Assembly: GCA_026389655.1 (NCBI GenBank) | Contig: JAPLHL010000399.1 | Span: 1-9,780, forward strand | DNA: 9,780 bases | From: Chloroflexota bacterium | GTDB lineage: Bacteria; Chloroflexota; Dehalococcoidia; GIF9; UBA5629 | Direction: 5' to 3' | In this document: positions 1 to 6,892 of the stretch, piece after piece | Layout: each line of letters starts with the position of its first letter | How positions within the stretch are numbered: position 1 is the stretch's first letter | The notes under the pieces: model-generated | The model's input: only the letters and a program-made list of their open reading frames with translations | Told to the model about the DNA's origin: nothing | The model's database searches: none | Translations under genes and position numbers: made by a program

Positions 1-552
1 GTCGGATTGGTATTTCAAGACCCCGATGTGCAGCTTTTTTCTCCGACGGTCTGGGATGAGGTGACTTTTGGACCGCTCCAGTTAGGGATTCCAAAGGAGG
101 AGATTATTTCCAGGGGAATGGAGGCCCTGCAGCTGCTTAACATTGCACAGCTTAAAGAGCGCCCTCCTTATCTGCTGTCCGGCGGAGAGAAAAAGAAAGT
201 GTCTCTTGCTTCCGTTTTATCTCTGCGTCCCCAGGTATTGCTGCTGGACGAACCTACCACCGGGCTCGATCCCAGGAGTCAGGGCAATCTGATCGATTTT
301 CTTCTGGAGTGGTCGGACGAACACAAGGTACTGATATTCAGCACGCAGGACCTGGACATAGTGGAAGAGCTGGCGACCCGTGTACTTGTTATCGGGTCAG
401 AGCATGACATCATCGCCGATGATAAACCTGAGGCATTACTAGCTGACCGCGATTTTTTACTTAAGGCCAATCTTATTCATGAACATTCCCACCGCCATAA
501 GGAGCTGGTACATCGTCATGAGCATGTGCATGACCATGGCCATCAACATTGA
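1..552 (+). CDS. Cobalt/nickel-type (CbiO/EcfA-like) ABC transporter ATPase, 5'-truncated by window edge
   Basis: This is the C-terminal 183 residues of an energy-coupling ABC ATPase, which would power uptake of a metal ion or vitamin through a membrane EcfT/CbiQ-type partner. The reading frame is open from base 1, so the start and the Walker A loop lie outside the window. Counting from the first complete codon, visible parts are the Q-loop VFQDPD (4-9) followed by QLFSPTVWDEVTFGP, the signature LSGGE (59-63), Walker B LLLDEP (D83, E84) and the D-loop GLDP. The H-loop reads STQDLD, with Gln116 (codon 346-348) where His is normal. The last 26 residues contain 11 histidines in an alternating xH pattern, which suggests binding of Ni or Co and favours a metal over a vitamin as substrate. 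Family assignment is firm; the substrate is inferred. It converges on nadC with a 35-base gap and no clear terminator. Confidence 0.9.
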   Translation, partial: VGLVFQDPDVQLFSPTVWDEVTFGPLQLGIPKEEIISRGMEALQLLNIAQLKERPPYLLSGGEKKKVSLASVLSLRPQVLLLDEPTTGLDPRSQGNLIDFLLEWSDEHKVLIFSTQDLDIVEELATRVLVIGSEHDIIADDKPEALLADRDFLLKANLIHEHSHRHKELVHRHEHVHDHGHQH

Positions 553-587
553 ATAAAGGGGTGAGGGTTAAACTTAAATTGGTATTG

Positions 588-1445
588 TTATGTTTCCAGT
601 TCCAGACTGATGTCCAGCGCTTTCGCCGAATGGGTGACAGCTCCCACGGATATCCAATCTACGCCTGTCCCGGCGATTGCCCGTACTGTATCCAGGTTCA
701 CTCCACCTGAAGCTTCAACTATTGCCACGTGGTTGACCAGCTTTACAGCCTCTCGCATACTATCAAGGTCCATATTATCCAGCATAACGATATCTGCTCC
801 GGCGAGGGCAGCTTCCAGGGCATCCTGTGGATTGGTCGTTTCTATTTCTATCCGGATATTCCTGGACACCCCGGCACGCGCCTGACGCACAATATCCTTA
901 ATCTTCATTCCTTGATGGCGCAGGATGGCGATGTGGTTGTCCTTTATCAGTACCATATCGCTGAGGTTTAACCGGTGGTTCTGTCCGCCCCCCATAGAGA
1001 CGGCGTATTTTTCCAGGACCCTCAGCCCTGGTACTGTTTTGCGGGTATCAAGGATTTTCACTGTCAGGCCTTTCACCGCCTCAACATACTGTGCCGTAGA
1101 AGTTGCAATCCCGCTGAGATGCTGCAGGAAGTTCAACGAGGTCCTCTCTGCTTTCAATATGCTGGCGACATTTCCTTCCACTGTAGCTAAAATGTCTTTT
1201 GGTTTTATGGGACGTCCATCCTGCAAAAATACCGAGAACTTGAGAAAAGGATCAACTTTGAGAAATACGAGCCTGGCTATGTCAATGCCCGCCAATATTC
1301 CCTTCGATTTTGCTATGAAGCTTGCCTTGCCTTTCTTATGCGGCGGTATCAGTGAATCGGTAGTAATGTCCCCTCCGGGCATGTCCTCATCGAGAGACTT
1401 CTCGATAAGTTCTTCAATCTGGGGCATAAAGTCGGTTAATTTCAT
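588..1445 (-). CDS. nadC: Nicotinate-nucleotide pyrophosphorylase (quinolinate phosphoribosyltransferase)
   Basis: NadC converts quinolinate and PRPP into nicotinate mononucleotide, CO2 and PPi, the step at which de novo NAD synthesis joins the common pathway; it is cytosolic. The 285-residue length is normal for the family. Family motifs are all present: an N-terminal domain with EDMPGGDITTD (20-30), ERTSLNFLQHLSGIAT (100-115), DTRKTVPGLR (133-142, with R135 and K136), GGGQNHRLNLSDMVLIKDNH (152-171, with H157, R158 and K168), EIE (200-202), MLDN (221-224) and EASGG (244-248). Phosphate- and quinolinate-contacting residues therefore look intact. The ATG at 1445 is preceded by AAGGGTG, which lies in the last codons of the upstream cysteine-rich gene; the two genes are 6 bases apart and almost certainly co-transcribed. 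nadA and nadB are not in the window. Confidence 0.97.
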   Translation of the reverse strand: MKLTDFMPQIEELIEKSLDEDMPGGDITTDSLIPPHKKGKASFIAKSKGILAGIDIARLVFLKVDPFLKFSVFLQDGRPIKPKDILATVEGNVASILKAERTSLNFLQHLSGIATSTAQYVEAVKGLTVKILDTRKTVPGLRVLEKYAVSMGGGQNHRLNLSDMVLIKDNHIAILRHQGMKIKDIVRQARAGVSRNIRIEIETTNPQDALEAALAGADIVMLDNMDLDSMREAVKLVNHVAIVEASGGVNLDTVRAIAGTGVDWISVGAVTHSAKALDISLELET

Positions 1446-1451
1446 TGTTAT

Positions 1452-1691
1452 TCAAGCACCCTTGCCAGAAAGGTATTCGCAATAGCCGTAGCTAATTGGG
1501 CCGGCTTTGGTTTTCTCACAGGGAAAATCCGCACACTCAAAACAAAGAGCGGCGCCCTTCTTAAATGCACATGAACAGATGGCACAAAACGGATTTTCCC
1601 TGGGGGTACATCCGCTCGTGCCGTTAGGACAGGTGCCTTTCACCATCCTCGGGCATTTCTCACAGGCTATCCCACAAACACCGATTCTCAT
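1452..1691 (-). CDS. Small cysteine-rich DUF3795-like protein
   Basis: This 79-residue protein has 12 cysteines (6, 10, 13, 21, 28, 36, 39, 41, 50, 53, 58, 71), many as CxxC or CxxxC pairs. The opening CGIACEKCP and the later ECADFPCEK resemble the DUF3795 family, small proteins of unknown function common in anaerobic bacteria and archaea. The cysteine spacing suggests binding of zinc or an Fe-S cluster; the metal is not known. There is no signal peptide or membrane segment. A good Shine-Dalgarno (AGAGGAG) lies six bases before the ATG at 1691. It is first in a two-gene unit with nadC, six bases apart. Quinolinate synthase (NadA) is a 4Fe-4S enzyme, so a link to NAD synthesis is conceivable, but only position supports it. 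Confidence 0.8.
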   Translation of the reverse strand: MRIGVCGIACEKCPRMVKGTCPNGTSGCTPRENPFCAICSCAFKKGAALCFECADFPCEKTKAGPISYGYCEYLSGKGA

Positions 1692-1697
1692 AAACTA

Positions 1698-1741
1698 CTC
1701 CTCTATCGGTGCTTGAATTATAATAGCTGTAACCTTTTTAT
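1698..1741. promoter_or_regulatory. Divergent promoter region with overlapping -10 hexamers
   Basis: In the 85-base gap between the divergent DUF3795-like gene and methyltransferase gene, the string ATTATAAT (1717-1724) reads TATAAT on both strands. On the minus strand TATAAT (1722-1717) has a weak TTTAAT -35 at 17-base spacing and would drive DUF3795-nadC. On the plus strand TATAAT (1719-1724) has no good -35; TTGAAT (1713-1718) with TTTTAT (1736-1741) is an alternative for the methyltransferase. The Shine-Dalgarno of the minus-strand gene lies at 1698-1704. Confidence 0.45.
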
Positions 1742-1776
1742 TAAAGTAATTCGTTAATGTTCTTGAGAGGTGACCG

Positions 1777-2469
1777 GTGTTTAAAGACGGAAAACCCACG
1801 CAGAATTTCCCGCAGTACTATGATTCTCACATAGATATCACCATACCTTACTACCATACGTTTAATATTGAGATTATCAACCTGGTCAAGGCCGCATGTC
1901 CTGAACCTGCGTTGTGGCTGGATACCGGGTGTGGCACCGGGACACTCGTCGGGAAAGCTCTACAGGTATTTAGTGGGACCCAATTCATCCTGGTCGACCC
2001 TTCATCGGAAATGATGGCGGTAGCGAAAAGCAAACTGGAAAGCAAATACTCGTCCAGGGTTTCGTTCCTGGAAATGAGCACAACGCAGGAGATCATATTG
2101 CCCGGCGATAAAAAACCGGATGTAATAACAGCTGTAATGTGCCACCATTACCTGCGAGAAAAAGGGAGGGTCGAGGCAACCCGCAAATGCTATGAATTGC
2201 TCAAACCTGGCGGCTTGTTTATAACCTTTGAGAACATCAGGCCGTTCACTTTACCTGGGACTGATATAGGAAAAACAAACTGGGGGAATTTTCAAATAGC
2301 TGCCGGCAAATCCATTGCGGAAACAGAGAATCATATTAAGCGTTTTGGTGTGGAGTACTTTCCCATCACCGTGGAGCAACACTTAGCGCTGTTACGAGAC
2401 AGTGGCTTCAAAGTCGTTGAACTTCTCTGGTACTCATATATGCAGGCCGGTTTCTACTGCATTAAATAA
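1777..2469 (+). CDS. Class I SAM-dependent methyltransferase
   Basis: This 230-residue cytosolic protein has a Rossmann-fold methyltransferase core. Motif I is LDTGCGTG (48-55), the acidic residue for the SAM ribose is D74 in ILVDPS, motif II is DVITAVMCHHYL (115-126), and LLKPGGLFITFENI (141-154) supplies the following strands. The C-terminal end YSYMQAGFYCIK resembles a subgroup of Methyltransf_25/CmoA-like proteins whose substrates are mostly unknown. The substrate here cannot be named; a tRNA or small molecule is possible. I chose the GTG start at 1777 because AGAGGTGA sits just upstream and no in-frame ATG with a better site precedes it. It stands alone, divergent from the DUF3795-nadC unit and convergent with tspO. 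Confidence 0.88.
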   Translation: MFKDGKPTQNFPQYYDSHIDITIPYYHTFNIEIINLVKAACPEPALWLDTGCGTGTLVGKALQVFSGTQFILVDPSSEMMAVAKSKLESKYSSRVSFLEMSTTQEIILPGDKKPDVITAVMCHHYLREKGRVEATRKCYELLKPGGLFITFENIRPFTLPGTDIGKTNWGNFQIAAGKSIAETENHIKRFGVEYFPITVEQHLALLRDSGFKVVELLWYSYMQAGFYCIK

Positions 2470-2540
2470 CAATGCGGGTTTAGTATGAGTGACATGCCGG
2501 CTGCTGACCCTGCCAATACCATTCGTTCGCACCCGTATTG
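2470..2540. repeat. Long-armed inverted repeat in the convergent gap after the methyltransferase stop
   Basis: CAATGCGGGT (2470-2479) begins directly after the TAA stop and pairs with ACCCGTATTG (2531-2540) over 10 bp with one G-U pair, enclosing 51 bases. It lies between convergent genes, so it may act as a transcription stop or mRNA 3'-end structure for either strand. No T-run follows on either strand, so it is not a standard intrinsic terminator. The adjoining GGCGCGCC (2543-2550) is a separate 8-base palindrome. Confidence 0.4.
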
Positions 2541-2549
2541 CAGGCGCGC

Positions 2550-3047
2550 CTAGGGATTTAACAGATAAATGGAGAAATTGAGGGCCGTAGCGAAGCTGAC
2601 CCACAGGATATATGGTATCAACAGGAATGAAGCTGTTTTAGAGATTCTGTAGAAATTAATTATCGTTAGCAGTATTGCTGTCCATAAAGGCACTATGACA
2701 AGTAACCCGGCTATAGTTGATTTGAGTCCGAAGAAAGCGAACGACCAGAACGTATTTAGAATCAACTGAACTAAAAAAATAACGAGCCCTTCCCGGACGT
2801 GGAACTGCTTAAAACCTACACGCCAAACGAGAAACGCTGATATTCCCATGAGTATATAAAGGAGAAACCAGACAGGGGCGTACACCCAGTTAGGCGGAGA
2901 GAAAGCAGGTTTCTGAAGGACTGTATACCAGGTGGAGATTGATCCGCTAGTAAAAATAGAACCTATCATACCTGCGCTGACGCAGGCAGCAAGGCTGATA
3001 ATCAACTTGGATACGTTATTAAGGCCCTTCTCTCTCAATCTTTGCAT
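2550..3047 (-). CDS. tspO: TspO/MBR family tryptophan-rich sensory membrane protein
   Basis: TspO proteins are five-helix membrane proteins related to the mitochondrial translocator protein; they bind porphyrins and lipids and are tied to tetrapyrrole handling and stress. This 165-residue protein shows the family signature in order, numbered from the ATG: STWYTVLQKPAFSPPNWVYA (about 38-57) and PVW after the first helix, VQLILNTFWSFAFF (about 93-106), and PYILWVSFATALNF (about 145-158) in the last helix. Five hydrophobic stretches fit the five expected helices. The start is uncertain: GTG at 3050 and ATG at 3047 are adjacent and neither has a strong Shine-Dalgarno, and family alignments usually begin nearer the KLIISL segment. 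It lies downstream of the AsnC-domain gene on the same strand, but a promoter-like sequence in the 90-base gap suggests independent expression. Confidence 0.93.
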   Translation of the reverse strand: MQRLREKGLNNVSKLIISLAACVSAGMIGSIFTSGSISTWYTVLQKPAFSPPNWVYAPVWFLLYILMGISAFLVWRVGFKQFHVREGLVIFLVQLILNTFWSFAFFGLKSTIAGLLVIVPLWTAILLTIINFYRISKTASFLLIPYILWVSFATALNFSIYLLNP

Positions 3048-3099
3048 CACGAAAAGATATTCTGCCTGTTTTCACCAGCATTATCGTCACAGGCTTTCA

Positions 3100-3128
3100 A
3101 TAATATACGAATCGGCGTTTTAACTCAA
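3100..3128 (-). promoter_or_regulatory. Candidate sigma70-type promoter for tspO
   Basis: On the minus strand TTGAGT (3128-3123) and TATTAT (3105-3100) are separated by 17 bases, giving a predicted transcript start near 3093 and a leader of about 45 bases. In that leader GCCTGT and ACAGGC (3089-3094 with 3064-3069) could form a 6-bp stem covering the weak Shine-Dalgarno area. Prediction from consensus only. Confidence 0.4.
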
Positions 3129-3137
3129 ACCCGTGCT

Positions 3138-3377
3138 TTAATCTCCAATGACCATGTAAGTAAGGGTCCTCTGCACTCCACGGATACCCTGGATTTCATT
3201 TACAACTATCCTGGCAATGGCTTCTGCATCTATACCTTGAAGGACCGCTACCACATCATGGGGACCAACGACCATGTCTGCTCCCACAACTCCAGATTTA
3301 CCTCGTAAGGCTTTTGTCACACTCTCAGCCTTCCCCGTTTCCGCTTGTATAAGCACGTATGCCTTCCTGTTTGCCAT
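3138..3377 (-). CDS. Stand-alone Lrp/AsnC ligand-binding (RAM) domain protein
   Basis: This 79-residue protein matches the C-terminal effector-binding half of Lrp/AsnC regulators and has no DNA-binding helix-turn-helix. It opens with AYVLIQAETGKAESV (6-20), the first beta strand and helix. It contains the glycine-rich turn VVGPHDVVAVLQG (36-48), then EIQGIRGVQRTLTYMVI (61-77), the helix and last strand, typical of the alpha/beta RAM fold that oligomerises and binds amino acids at dimer interfaces. Such single-domain proteins are common in archaea and some anaerobic bacteria. They may bind amino acids or form mixed oligomers with full-length Lrp proteins. The start is secure: GGAGGTGA lies a few bases before the ATG at 3377. 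It is divergent from mfd. Confidence 0.92.
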   Translation of the reverse strand: MANRKAYVLIQAETGKAESVTKALRGKSGVVGADMVVGPHDVVAVLQGIDAEAIARIVVNEIQGIRGVQRTLTYMVIGD

Positions 3378-3414
3378 CCTTCACCTCCATTGTGACCGCC
3401 ACTATTTCAATGTT

Positions 3415-3443
3415 ATTGTAGGATAGCCTCGCCTAATATTCAA
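3415..3443 (-). promoter_or_regulatory. Candidate sigma70-type promoter for the AsnC-domain gene
   Basis: Minus-strand TTGAAT (3443-3438) and TACAAT (3420-3415) lie 17 bases apart. The predicted start near 3408 gives a 30-base leader that carries the strong GGAGGTGA ribosome site. It does not overlap the candidate mfd promoter on the other strand. Confidence 0.5.
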
Positions 3444-3461
3444 GAAGTTCCAATATGTTTG

Positions 3462-3488
3462 TTGATAGCCAAATTGCTGTGCTAAAAT
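3462..3488 (+). promoter_or_regulatory. Candidate extended -10 promoter for mfd
   Basis: TTGATA (3462-3467) and TAAAAT (3483-3488) are only 15 bases apart, but the -10 is preceded by TGC (3480-3482), giving the extended TGnTAnnnT form that tolerates poor spacing. Predicted transcript start is near 3494-3496, exactly where the leader hairpin begins. Confidence 0.4.
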
Positions 3489-3493
3489 CTCGT

Positions 3494-3522
3494 CAGGGCT
3501 GTGCCGGATAGGGCCAGCCCTG
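3494..3522 (+). promoter_or_regulatory. Hairpin forming the whole short leader of mfd
   Basis: CAGGGCTG (3494-3501) pairs perfectly with CAGCCCTG (3515-3522). A bulged T (3502) and an inner GCC/GGC pair (3503-3505 with 3512-3514) extend the stem to 11 bp. The loop and inner stem hold GGATAGGG, the only Shine-Dalgarno-like purine run before the ATG at 3524. No T-run follows, so this is unlikely to be a terminator. It could control mfd translation or protect the 5' end. Confidence 0.45.
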
Positions 3523-3523
3523 A

Positions 3524-6500
3524 ATGTGTTTAGCCATGAATCTTTACCACTTAAATTGTCTAGTACAAAACACGCCCGAATTTAAAAGAATCTGCTCGGC
3601 ATTGTTACAGAAAAACAAGAGTAGAACGGCGCTTAGTCTGCCTGAGCAGGCTTACAGCATCTTTGCCGCTTCTATTTATGATGTGCTCGGAAGACCCATG
3701 GTGTTGGTGTCGGCCCATCCCGAATCGGCTAAAAAACGTTATGAACAGGTAAAGCTCTGTTTCCAAAATGAGAATGACATATATTATTTTCCGGAAATCG
3801 ATTTGCTGGCCAGTACGGCTTCCGTTGATCCCATGGTGAATTCCGATAGGTTGCGGATCCTTTCATTGCTGGCGGGTTGGGGTTCGGACAAGGACTGCCG
3901 GCAAATGCCGCCCTTCATTGTCGCTAGTGCCCTGTCATTGGCAAGCCGGTCTATCGGTAGCGTCGATCTCCTGTCGAGCCGCCTTGAAATAGAAAGGGGC
4001 TTTCGGATTAATCAATCGGTTTTGCTTGAAAAACTGCAATCAATCGGCTATGAACACGATGAAGTTGTTGAAATGCCCGGGACTTTTGGTAAAAGGGGAG
4101 GGATCGTGGATGTCTTCCCGGCGGGGCGCGAGCGGCCGGTAAGGTTAGAATTCTTCGGCGATGAGGTAGAAAGTATCAGGGAGTATGATTCCCGCACTCA
4201 GCGGTCAGCAGTACATCTGACCTCCATTAATATACCTCCTGCAAAAGAGTTGTCGGCCACGGGTAATGCTAATATCCTGGACTATTTGCCGCAGGGATCT
4301 ATCCTGGTGTTGGATGATCCTTCACAGATTGAAGCTGAAATTGAACGGATAGAGGAGCAGGCTCTTGGTTTAAAGACACCCGATAATAGTTCAGATGATC
4401 GTGAATCTATTCCGCCGTATTTCGGATGGGAACAGATTGCTGAAAAATTAGCGGACTCGGATCGGATCATAGAATTGAGCGAATGGGACATTGATATCGA
4501 ACCATCCCCCGACAATTTGCGGATACCCATCGAACATGCGCCCAATTTTGCAGCCAGGTTTTCGGTATTGATGGATAACCTGTCTGATTTAAGGGCTGAA
4601 AATAACAGGGTACTGATTGTCAGTATGCAGGCGGACCGTGTACGGGAATTGCTCCTGGAGCATGGAGTGGACACGTACCCGTTAAGCTCTTTGCAGCAAC
4701 TGCCTTCGGCAGGGTCGCTGACATTGATCCAGGGATCAGTTAATGGCGGCTGGAGAATCAAGGGAGAGATGCTTCTGCTGACTGATCTCGAACTGTTCGG
4801 CATTATGAAACAGCGGCGCAGCATGAAGCCCAGGCCGGTGCGCCATCATTGGTTCCTGAACGACATAAGTGTAGGAGACCTGGTAGTGCATGTGGAGCAT
4901 GGCATCGGCCGTTTTGCAGGTGTAACCAGGAAAGTCAGCGCCGGGGTTGAAAGGGAATATCTTGTCCTGGAGTATGCTGGCGGGGACACACTCTATGTGC
5001 CGGTGGACCAGGTGGACAGGGTCAGTCTTTATATTGGTGGAGGCGAACGGACCCCATCATTAAGCCATCTCGGATCACAGGAGTGGAACCGCGCCCGCCA
5101 GAAAGTCAAAGAATCGGTAGCTAATATTGCAGGTGAATTAATAGAATTATATGCTGGCCGCGAGGCGGGTGGCGGAGTAGCTTTTTCTCCGGATACGATG
5201 TGGCAGCAGGAACTTGAGGCTTCATTCCCCTATGTAGAGACGGCTGACCAGTTGGATGCTATGAAGGCAGTAAAATCAGATATGGAGTCGGCCAAACCAA
5301 TGGACCGGTTGGTATGCGGAGATGTGGGATATGGCAAGACTGAGATTGCCGTGCGGGCTGCCTTTAAAGCTGTCATGGATGGGAAGCAGGTGGCAATCCT
5401 TGTCCCCACGACTATCCTGGCGCAGCAGCATATGAATACATTCAGGGAAAGATTAAAGACCTTTCCTGTTAAGATTGAAATGCTCAGCAGGTTCTGTTCG
5501 CACAGGGAGCAATCTGAAGTAATAGAACGGCTTGCCGGAGGAGCTGTGGATATCTGCATTGGTACACACAGGCTGCTGCAAAAGGACGTGATTTTCAAAG
5601 ACCTGGGTCTGGCGATAATTGATGAGGAACAGAGGTTTGGGGTCATACACAAAGAACATTTCAAAAAGATGCGTCAGACTGTCGACGTGCTGACTTTAAG
5701 CGCTACCCCGATACCACGCACGATGCATATGGCGCTATCGGGAATAAGGGACTTGAGTACGATTGAAACACCGCCGGAAAACCGTTTGCCGGTCATGACT
5801 TGTGTGGGCGAGTTTCAAAATAAACTGGTGCGCGAATCTATATTACGTGAAATGGAGCGCGACGGGCAGATTTTTGTTGTGCACAACCGTGTTAACAGCA
5901 TAGGCGCCCTGGCTTTCAAGATAGGTGAACTGGTGCCGGAAGCAAGGATATCAGTGGCACACGGCCAGATGGATGAGGACAAGTTGGAAAAAGTTATGGC
6001 TGATTTCATGCAGGGCAAAAGCAATGTGCTGGTTACTACCACTATTATTGAATCCGGTTTGGACATGCCCAACGTCAATACCCTTGTTGTAGATAATGCT
6101 GATAAACTCGGGCTGACGCAGTTATACCAGTTGCGTGGAAGGGTAGGGCGCGGGGCCAATATGGCGTACGCTTATTTTTTATTTGATTCAGGGAAACAAA
6201 TGACTGAGCAGGCGCGTGAAAGGTTGAAAACAATTGCCCGGGCTACTGAGCTGGGAGCCGGGTTTGCAATCGCTATGAAAGATCTTGAAATCAGGGGCGC
6301 CGGCAATTTGTTGGGCGTGGAGCAGAGTGGCAATATAGCCGCCGTAGGCTTTAACTATTATTGCCAGATGCTTGCTGATGCCGTTGAAGAGCTGAAATCA
6401 AAACGTGAGGGACGTGAGCGGCGACAAAAGCCTGTGGAACCTGCAGTATCCATTGACCTCAAGATTCCTGCGTACATTCCTGAAGAATACATAGGGGATA

Positions 6501-6877
6501 CAAGGACCAGGTTCAACATATATCAGCGTCTGGCGAAATCCACGGAACCGGCTGAGGTCAACAATATAAGTGAAGAACTTATTGACAGGTTCGGGGAACC
6601 GACGACTGAGGTAGCGAACTTGCTTTATGTAGTGAATTTGAAGTGTCTGGCTGCGCATGCAAGAGCTGAATCAGTATTTTACAATGAGGGACTGATAACC
6701 ATTTCATTTCATGATGATGTTGTAATAGAAAACGCCTTTTCCAATGTTACCAGGGTCAGAGGCGTTAAAATTGGGAACAGGCAAATACGGATTAACACTG
6801 AACTGATCGGGGCTGATTGGAAAGAGAGGCTAAAACGACTGTTTGAGGAATTAGCTCCTGACAGGGCTAACCGGTAG
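3524..6877 (+). CDS. mfd: Transcription-repair coupling factor Mfd
   Basis: Mfd removes RNA polymerase stalled at DNA damage and recruits UvrA for nucleotide excision repair. The 1117 residues are close to the family norm. In order: a UvrB-like N-terminal module without ATPase motifs (about 30-330), a linker domain, the RNA polymerase-interacting domain starting near 445 with DLVVHVEHGIGRFAGV and LYVPVDQVDRVSLYIG, then a RecG-like translocase. Its motifs are Walker A GDVGYGKTE (599-607), DEEQRFG (D700-G706), SATPIPRT (726-733) and QLRGRVGR (869-876), followed by EIRGAGNLLG. The C-terminal TRCF domain (about 960-1105) includes DLKIPAYIPEEYI. All helicase motifs look intact. Start choice is uncertain between ATG 3524 and ATG 3536; neither has a strong Shine-Dalgarno, and 3524 directly follows a hairpin. 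It is transcribed alone and converges on the ACP-like gene with a 14-base gap. Confidence 0.98.
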   Translation: MCLAMNLYHLNCLVQNTPEFKRICSALLQKNKSRTALSLPEQAYSIFAASIYDVLGRPMVLVSAHPESAKKRYEQVKLCFQNENDIYYFPEIDLLASTASVDPMVNSDRLRILSLLAGWGSDKDCRQMPPFIVASALSLASRSIGSVDLLSSRLEIERGFRINQSVLLEKLQSIGYEHDEVVEMPGTFGKRGGIVDVFPAGRERPVRLEFFGDEVESIREYDSRTQRSAVHLTSINIPPAKELSATGNANILDYLPQGSILVLDDPSQIEAEIERIEEQALGLKTPDNSSDDRESIPPYFGWEQIAEKLADSDRIIELSEWDIDIEPSPDNLRIPIEHAPNFAARFSVLMDNLSDLRAENNRVLIVSMQADRVRELLLEHGVDTYPLSSLQQLPSAGSLTLIQGSVNGGWRIKGEMLLLTDLELFGIMKQRRSMKPRPVRHHWFLNDISVGDLVVHVEHGIGRFAGVTRKVSAGVEREYLVLEYAGGDTLYVPVDQVDRVSLYIGGGERTPSLSHLGSQEWNRARQKVKESVANIAGELIELYAGREAGGGVAFSPDTMWQQELEASFPYVETADQLDAMKAVKSDMESAKPMDRLVCGDVGYGKTEIAVRAAFKAVMDGKQVAILVPTTILAQQHMNTFRERLKTFPVKIEMLSRFCSHREQSEVIERLAGGAVDICIGTHRLLQKDVIFKDLGLAIIDEEQRFGVIHKEHFKKMRQTVDVLTLSATPIPRTMHMALSGIRDLSTIETPPENRLPVMTCVGEFQNKLVRESILREMERDGQIFVVHNRVNSIGALAFKIGELVPEARISVAHGQMDEDKLEKVMADFMQGKSNVLVTTTIIESGLDMPNVNTLVVDNADKLGLTQLYQLRGRVGRGANMAYAYFLFDSGKQMTEQARERLKTIARATELGAGFAIAMKDLEIRGAGNLLGVEQSGNIAAVGFNYYCQMLADAVEELKSKREGRERRQKPVEPAVSIDLKIPAYIPEEYIGDTRTRFNIYQRLAKSTEPAEVNNISEELIDRFGEPTTEVANLLYVVNLKCLAAHARAESVFYNEGLITISFHDDVVIENAFSNVTRVRGVKIGNRQIRINTELIGADWKERLKRLFEELAPDRANR

Positions 6878-6892
6878 CATGGACGCCATGCT
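6876..6892. repeat. Short hairpin between the convergent mfd and ACP-like stop codons
   Basis: AGCATGG (6876-6882) and CCATGCT (6886-6892) form a perfect 7-bp stem with a three-base ACG loop. The stem overlaps the last bases of the mfd TAG and the last base of the ACP-like TGA. With only 14 bases between the two genes it may serve as a shared bidirectional transcript-end structure, but no T-run follows on either side. Confidence 0.45.

Noticed and set aside
925..1485. Long plus-strand open frame opposite nadC (186 codons)
   Set aside because: It is the antisense of a clearly conserved nadC, has no ribosome site and no family resemblance.
2543..2550. GGCGCGCC palindrome
   Set aside because: A single 8-base palindrome overlapping the tspO stop, not repeated in the window and with no attachment-site or origin context.
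4282..4824. 180-codon minus-strand open frame inside mfd
   Set aside because: Ser/Arg-rich antisense composition, no ribosome site, and it overlaps a fully conserved Mfd frame.
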